Part shown: one piece after another, positions 59,611 to 64,000 of the stretch
Numbering within the stretch: the stretch's first letter is position 1
How the letters are laid out: every line of letters begins with the position of its first letter
Source: CAIXQW01 sp046049675
GTDB lineage: Bacteria > Bacteroidota > Bacteroidia > Chitinophagales > Chitinophagaceae
NCBI GenBank assembly: GCA_046049675.1
Contig: JBJORA010000010.1
Span: forward strand, 11,100-75,099
Length of the DNA stretch: 64,000 bases
Direction of reading: 5' to 3'
Notes under the pieces: model-generated
What the model was told of the DNA's origin: nothing
What the model saw: only the letters and a program-made list of their open reading frames with translations
The model's database searches: none
Position numbers and translations under genes: made by a program

Positions 59611-62600
59611 TTATTTTGAAACGAGCACTTTAGCGTTCATCACCTTGCCATCAAGTACAACTAGCACATTGTACACGCCAGCACTTAGTTTGTCGCATGG
59701 TATTGAAACGCTAGTAGCTGACTTGTCAATTGCTTTTGTAGCAACTGTTGTTCCGCGACTATCAACAATTTGTAAGTAGCCATGTGCAAAGTCTGTCTTA
59801 AGCCAGTGCGCATTTATAACGTTAGTACTTGGATTAGGATATACGATAAACGCTGCTGGTTTGCCAACAATTACAGAAGCTACATTACTTGTAAGTTTTG
59901 AGCCATTTGTAAATTTGTTTACCACATATTGGTATGTGCCTGCACTTGGCGTTTCGTCTACAAAGCTAGTAACCGAAATATTGTCTGCAATAGTTTTACT
60001 AATTCCTGTATTGCTTTCTGTGCGAACAATTTGGTATTGCTCATTGCCCTGCTGTTGCTGTGCATCTGTCCACTTCAACGCAACGCTATTGCCAGTAACT
60101 GTAGCAGTTAGATTAATGCTAACGCTACTTAGTGGAGATGATGCACTACCAAGGTAGAAAGTACTAAATCCAGTTACAGGGAATACTGCTTCCCATGCCT
60201 CAACGATAGGATTATAAGTAAGCTGTGTAGCAATCATTGTTTCGTAAGTGCCAATGCCGATGCCTCCGTCAGTGAATTTGTGAATAAACACATCTGAGAT
60301 TGTGCTGCTTGCAGTAAATGGCGGTGTTGGCAATGCAAAGGTGTCGTAAGGCAAACTATTTGTGAGAATATTTGCATTATACTCTGTTAAGTCGTTGGTT
60401 GTAAAATATAAAGTTACTGTAGCAGGTCCTTGTACTTGCGGCGTAAGTGTGTAGAAACGTTGTACATATGGTGCACCTAGATAAGTTGGTGCTGCACTTA
60501 CATATTCTACGCACGCATCAACATTACCTAGACTTGTACCTGAACCTGTAGCAATGCCGCCTATGATTAAACAATCACCATCGGTATAACTTACATCCAA
60601 ACCATTGCCTTGTGTAAGTGTTGCACAGGTAGACCCAACTATGGACGAACCATCGAACAAATCAACCAAAGCTAAAAAGCTTGGTGTGCCAGCTAAGATT
60701 GTGATTGTTGCACTTGCTGTTGACCCACTTGCATGTGTAGCTGTAACAGTATAAGTACCATCGGCAGTTGGTGCTATCATGGCAGTATCTGTCGTTGCAC
60801 CTGTACTCCAAGCAATACTTGATAGTGGCACATTTGAAGTAGCCCACATAGTAACAGATTGTTTGTTGCACACGTCAAGGTCATTGGCTCCAAGTGTAAG
60901 TATAATAGTTGCTGGAGGTTCAGTTATTGTAATTGTTGTAGAAACTGTACAACCAGACACGTCATCAGTAGCAGTTGCAGTATATGTACCAGCAGCCAAT
61001 CCAGATGCACTTGCCATAGTACCACCCGTTGGTAACCATACATAAGTATAGCTACTAGAACCACCAGCTACTGTAATACTAGCGGTACCGTCTGCAGCGC
61101 CATACGCAGTAGCATCTGTACTAGTTGACCCTATAATAAAAGGAGCTGAAGTATTAACAAACACTGATTCTGAGGCAGTACAACTATTGGCGTCTGTAAC
61201 CTGCACTACGTATATACCTGGAGTAAGACCATTTGCAGTGCTTGCAGAACCTCCTGACGGCGACCAGCTGTAGCTCACAGCGCCAGTTGCTCCTATAACT
61301 GTAGCACTTGCTGTTCCGTCAGAACCTGGTACGCATGATGCGTCAGTACTAGTTGTACTGATAGTCATGCCGTTAGGTGGTTCATTAATAATAAATGTAG
61401 TAAAATCCGAGCAACCATTTGCATCAGAAACTGAAATAAAATAACCACCAGCAGCAAGCGCTGCATTGTTTACAGGTTGACCGCCAAGCGTAGTAGAGCT
61501 TGCAGTTAAGGCACCTGTGCCACCTATAGCAACAGCTGTAGCAGTTCCATCACTTCCTCCAAAACATGAAACATCCGTAAGAGATAAAGAAGTGATTAGT
61601 ACAGCATCTGGCTGTGTTATTGTTACCGTTGCTAATGCTGAGCAGCTGTTTGCATCTTCCACAACGCATTGATATACGCCAGCATCAAGCCCAATAACTG
61701 CAGAAGTAGTTGCACCATTAGGAGACCAAAGAAATGAATATGCACCGGTACCACCTGTTGCTGAAACTGTAGCTGCGCCACTGGCATCAGCATTGCAAAG
61801 TAAATTCGTTTGGCTGCTAATATTTGCCAATAGTATTTGTGGTTCAGCAATTGTAATACTTGCAGAAACGCTACAGCCATTGTCATCTGTAACTGTGCAA
61901 GTGTACACACCCCCGCTAAGGTTCGACTCTACTGCCGAAGTACTTATGCCTGTAGACCAACTGTAATTGTAAGGCGTGATTCCTCCAATAACGCCAACTT
62001 GTGCAACACCATCGCTAAATCCATTACAAGTCACATCTGATGACAAAGTTGCATTTATTGTAAGCGCATCAGGCTCGGCAATTAGCGCAGTCGCACTAAC
62101 GTTACATCCATTAACATCGGAAATTGTACAAGTATAAGTACCACCAGCAAGACCGCTTGCTATAGCGCCAGTTCCGCCGCTAGGAGACCAAGCGTATGAA
62201 TAGTTTGGTGTACCTCCGTTAACGCTTACACCTGCTTCTCCATCGGCTGCGCCATTACACACTACATCTACTTGACTAGATAAAGTTGCACTTAGTGCAG
62301 CAGGTTGCATAATATTTACTATTTGAATGCTTGTACATGCATTAGCATCAGTAATCGTGCATGTATAGCTACCAGCAGCTAAACCTGTTGCAGTGGTATT
62401 TGTACCTCCACTTGGCGCCCAGCTATAAGAATAGTTTGGCGTTCCACCAGAAGCAGCAATAGTTGCTTCACCATTTGCATCGCCGTTACACAGTGCGTCT
62501 GTGATGCTCACAACAGATGGAAGAATCGCACTTGGTTCGTTAATAGTTACCGTTTCTGTTTTGGTGCAAGAATTTGCATCTGTTACTGTACAAGTATAGT

Positions 62601-64000
62601 TGCCAGCTGTTAGTCCAGTTGCACTTGCACTTGTGCCGCCACTTGGCGCCCACGCATAACTATAGCCAGGTGTACCATCTGTTGCTAAAACACTCGCAGA
62701 CCCGTCAGAGCTCCCGAAGCATGAAACATTAGTTTGGCTCGTCACCAATAGGTTAATTGCGCTAGGTGCCGTAATAACTAGCGATTGTGTTGTAGTGCAA
62801 GCACTAGCGTCTGTGATGGTGCATGTATAAGTTCCAGCAGCAAGCCCGCTAGCAGTTGCATTTGTTCCACCACTTGGTGCCCATGCATAACTATAACTTG
62901 GTGTGCCTCCGCTTGCGGCAATAGTAGCACTACCATTTGCGCCGCCACTACAAGACACATTTGTTTGAGACGTTACGCTTGATATTAGTGCACTAGGTTC
63001 TGTAATAGCTACAGTTTGTGTTTGAGTACATCCGTACGCGTCAGTAATCGTGCAAGTATATAGGGCGGCTGGTACATTACTGATAGACTGAGTGGTTACG
63101 CCAAAATATGACCAATGGTATGTATATCCAGGCACACCACCACTAGCCGAAACGCTAGCAGCACCATTGCTACCGCCATTGCAACTTACATTAGTTTGAC
63201 TTGCGATAGAACTAGAAATAGCTGTTGGTTGAGTAATAATTACTGTTTGTGTTTTTGTACATGCATTTGCATCCGTAATTGTACAAGTGTAGTTTCCGGC
63301 AGCAAGTCCTGTTGCCGTTGCATTTGTACCACCACTTGGTGCCCATGAATACGTGTAGCCAGGCGTACCACCACCTGCGGTAATTGTAGCACTACCATTT
63401 GAGCTGCCATTGCACGATACATTAATTTGTGAGGAGACGCTTGATGTTAGTGCAGTCGGTTGAGTAATTATTACTGTCTGTGTTTTGTTACAACTATTTG
63501 CATCAGTAATTGTGCATGTGTAATTACCCGCTGAAAGACCAGTTGCTGTTGCTGCTGTACCGCCGCTTGGAGCCCACGAGTAGGAATAACTTGGTGTACC
63601 ACCACCTGCGGTAATTGTTGCAGCACCGTTACTTAAACCATTGCACGAGACATTGGTTTGGCTAGCAATACTGCTAGTGACAGCTGTTGGTTGCGTAACA
63701 CTAAATGTGAGAGTTTTAGTGCAGCCATTTGCATCGGTAGCAGTTAAAGTCCAAGTGCCAGCACTAAGGCCAGTTACTGAAACGGTTCCATCGCCACTAG
63801 GATTACCAGGCGTCCAATTATAGGCAAAGCCACCTGCACCACCTGAAGCACTAATTGCAGAAGCTGCTCCATTAGTGCCACCGTTGCATGAAACATTTGT
63901 TTGCGAGGCAGCATTAAGAGAAATTGGGGTTGTTTGTGTAATATTAAATACTTGTCCAACATTGCAACCGTTAGCGTCGGTTGCGGTTAATGTCCAGGTA
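59611..64000 (-). CDS. Giant SprB-repeat surface protein with T9SS sorting domain (5' end off window)
   Basis: The frame is open from the right edge to the stop at 59611, about 1,462 residues, with no start inside the window that fits a signal peptide. From the edge inward there are about 13 complete repeats of roughly 75 residues plus a partial one, of the SprB type (TNVSCNG-xxxGxAtxxasGGtPxYsYxWxPsGGt...GLxAGxYtCtiTDaNxC...vtItePsA). They become more divergent toward the C-terminus. Then comes a beta-rich region, an Ig/FN3-like stretch (FVDETPSAGTYQYVVNKF), and an ~80-residue type A sorting domain (FIVYPNPSTNVIN ... SAGVYNVLVVLDGKV) at 59614-59853. SprB is the gliding-motility adhesin of Flavobacterium; motility itself cannot be inferred here. 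The repeats are cysteine-paired. Confidence 0.92.
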   Translation of the reverse strand, partial: TWTLTATDANGCNVGQVFNITQTTPISLNAASQTNVSCNGGTNGAASAISASGGAGGFAYNWTPGNPSGDGTVSVTGLSAGTWTLTATDANGCTKTLTFSVTQPTAVTSSIASQTNVSCNGLSNGAATITAGGGTPSYSYSWAPSGGTAATATGLSAGNYTCTITDANSCNKTQTVIITQPTALTSSVSSQINVSCNGSSNGSATITAGGGTPGYTYSWAPSGGTNATATGLAAGNYTCTITDANACTKTQTVIITQPTAISSSIASQTNVSCNGGSNGAASVSASGGVPGYTYHWSYFGVTTQSISNVPAALYTCTITDAYGCTQTQTVAITEPSALISSVTSQTNVSCSGGANGSATIAASGGTPSYSYAWAPSGGTNATASGLAAGTYTCTITDASACTTTQSLVITAPSAINLLVTSQTNVSCFGSSDGSASVLATDGTPGYSYAWAPSGGTSASATGLTAGNYTCTVTDANSCTKTETVTINEPSAILPSVVSITDALCNGDANGEATIAASGGTPNYSYSWAPSGGTNTTATGLAAGSYTCTITDANACTSIQIVNIMQPAALSATLSSQVDVVCNGAADGEAGVSVNGGTPNYSYAWSPSGGTGAIASGLAGGTYTCTISDVNGCNVSATALIAEPDALTINATLSSDVTCNGFSDGVAQVGVIGGITPYNYSWSTGISTSAVESNLSGGVYTCTVTDDNGCSVSASITIAEPQILLANISSQTNLLCNADASGAATVSATGGTGAYSFLWSPNGATTSAVIGLDAGVYQCVVEDANSCSALATVTITQPDAVLITSLSLTDVSCFGGSDGTATAVAIGGTGALTASSTTLGGQPVNNAALAAGGYFISVSDANGCSDFTTFIINEPPNGMTISTTSTDASCVPGSDGTASATVIGATGAVSYSWSPSGGSASTANGLTPGIYVVQVTDANSCTASESVFVNTSAPFIIGSTSTDATAYGAADGTASITVAGGSSSYTYVWLPTGGTMASASGLAAGTYTATATDDVSGCTVSTTITITEPPATIILTLGANDLDVCNKQSVTMWATSNVPLSSIAWSTGATTDTAMIAPTADGTYTVTATHASGSTASATITILAGTPSFLALVDLFDGSSIVGSTCATLTQGNGLDVSYTDGDCLIIGGIATGSGTSLGNVDACVEYVSAAPTYLGAPYVQRFYTLTPQVQGPATVTLYFTTNDLTEYNANILTNSLPYDTFALPTPPFTASSTISDVFIHKFTDGGIGIGTYETMIATQLTYNPIVEAWEAVFPVTGFSTFYLGSASSPLSSVSINLTATVTGNSVALKWTDAQQQQGNEQYQIVRTESNTGISKTIADNISVTSFVDETPSAGTYQYVVNKFTNGSKLTSNVASVIVGKPAAFIVYPNPSTNVINAHWLKTDFAHGYLQIVDSRGTTVATKAIDKSATSVSIPCDKLSAGVYNVLVVLDGKVMNAKVLVSK
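61100..64000 (-). repeat. Tandem ~230-bp DNA repeats coding the SprB modules
   Basis: Recurring protein-coding units with near-identical stretches on the minus strand (for example TATAGTTATGCATGGGCACC-like segments, and the TGTACAATTACNGATGC segment). The units toward the right edge are the most alike, so recent duplication and assembly collapse are both possible. The pattern is coding throughout, not CRISPR. Confidence 0.85.

Noticed and set aside
61100..64000. Regular DNA repeats as a CRISPR array
   Set aside because: The repeats are ~230 bp coding units of an open frame with SprB protein modules, without short identical repeats and unique spacers.

Overview
The window looks like a chromosomal segment of a Bacteroidota bacterium, most likely from the Chitinophagales/Chitinophagaceae side of the phylum. 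The DNA is AT-rich. Several secreted proteins carry C-terminal type IX secretion (T9SS) sorting domains, and there is a giant SprB-repeat protein. Promoters fit the Bacteroidota pattern TTG/TTTG-N19-21-TAnnTTTG, and starts generally lack a Shine-Dalgarno sequence. NuoG is the short form found in this phylum, and BshC points to bacillithiol as the low-molecular-weight thiol. Most genes are ordinary housekeeping genes. I see no prophage, insertion sequence, CRISPR array or plasmid function.

Layout. 1-3.2 kb: a minus-strand operon (membrane glycosyltransferase, YigZ/IMPACT protein, secreted protein running off the left edge). 3.3-9 kb: an orphan small protein, an APC permease, a secreted Asp-box propeller, an A-type Fe-S carrier and a membrane protein. 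9-11.6 kb: tuf, tRNA-Trp, secE and nusG, with terminators after tuf and after nusG. 11.7-18 kb: a DUF389 protein, two T9SS cargo proteins (one cyanophycinase-like), a GT-C-like membrane protein, a DUF6804 protein and a solitary short nuoG. 18-26 kb: ALDH7-type dehydrogenase, dicarboxylate/glutamate symporter flanked by paired 55-bp repeats, rpsP, cystathionine beta-synthase-like enzyme, VWA protein, queA. 26-33 kb: Crp/Fnr regulator, S4 protein, pyrG, a secreted coiled-coil protein, trmD-rimM-peroxiredoxin. 33-41 kb: a plus-strand envelope cluster (miaB, sigma-54 activator, lptE, TPR-like protein, secG, mrdA, rodA). 41-51.7 kb, minus strand: asparaginase, yceD-rpmF-plsX-receiver, TonB-type barrel, GT2, DUF4199, a dihydroorotase-like protein that has lost its metal ligands, trpS and a PPOX-family protein. 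51.7-58.4 kb: Nramp transporter fused to a universal-stress domain behind a strong palindromic operator, bshC, a secreted nuclease, gapA-pgk, tRNA-Glu and tRNA-Asp. 58.6-64 kb: a secreted protein of unknown function and the SprB-repeat giant, which runs off the right edge.

How the genes fit together. The 33-41 kb block joins outer-membrane LPS assembly (LptE), protein export (SecG) and cell elongation (PBP2/RodA) with a sigma-54-type regulator. tuf, secE and nusG are detached from the rplK/rpoB operon, and rpsP is detached from rimM-trmD. gapA and pgk are adjacent glycolytic genes.

The observations most worth following up are: a TAnnTTTG/A promoter box placed exactly 4 or 7 nt before the start codon of at least eight genes, suggesting leaderless mRNAs; the Nramp-Usp fusion with its 11+4+11 palindrome; the metal-less dihydroorotase paralogue; a palindrome centred on the -33 element of pyrG; and the paired repeats around the symporter. 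I do not see a clearly novel multi-gene system.
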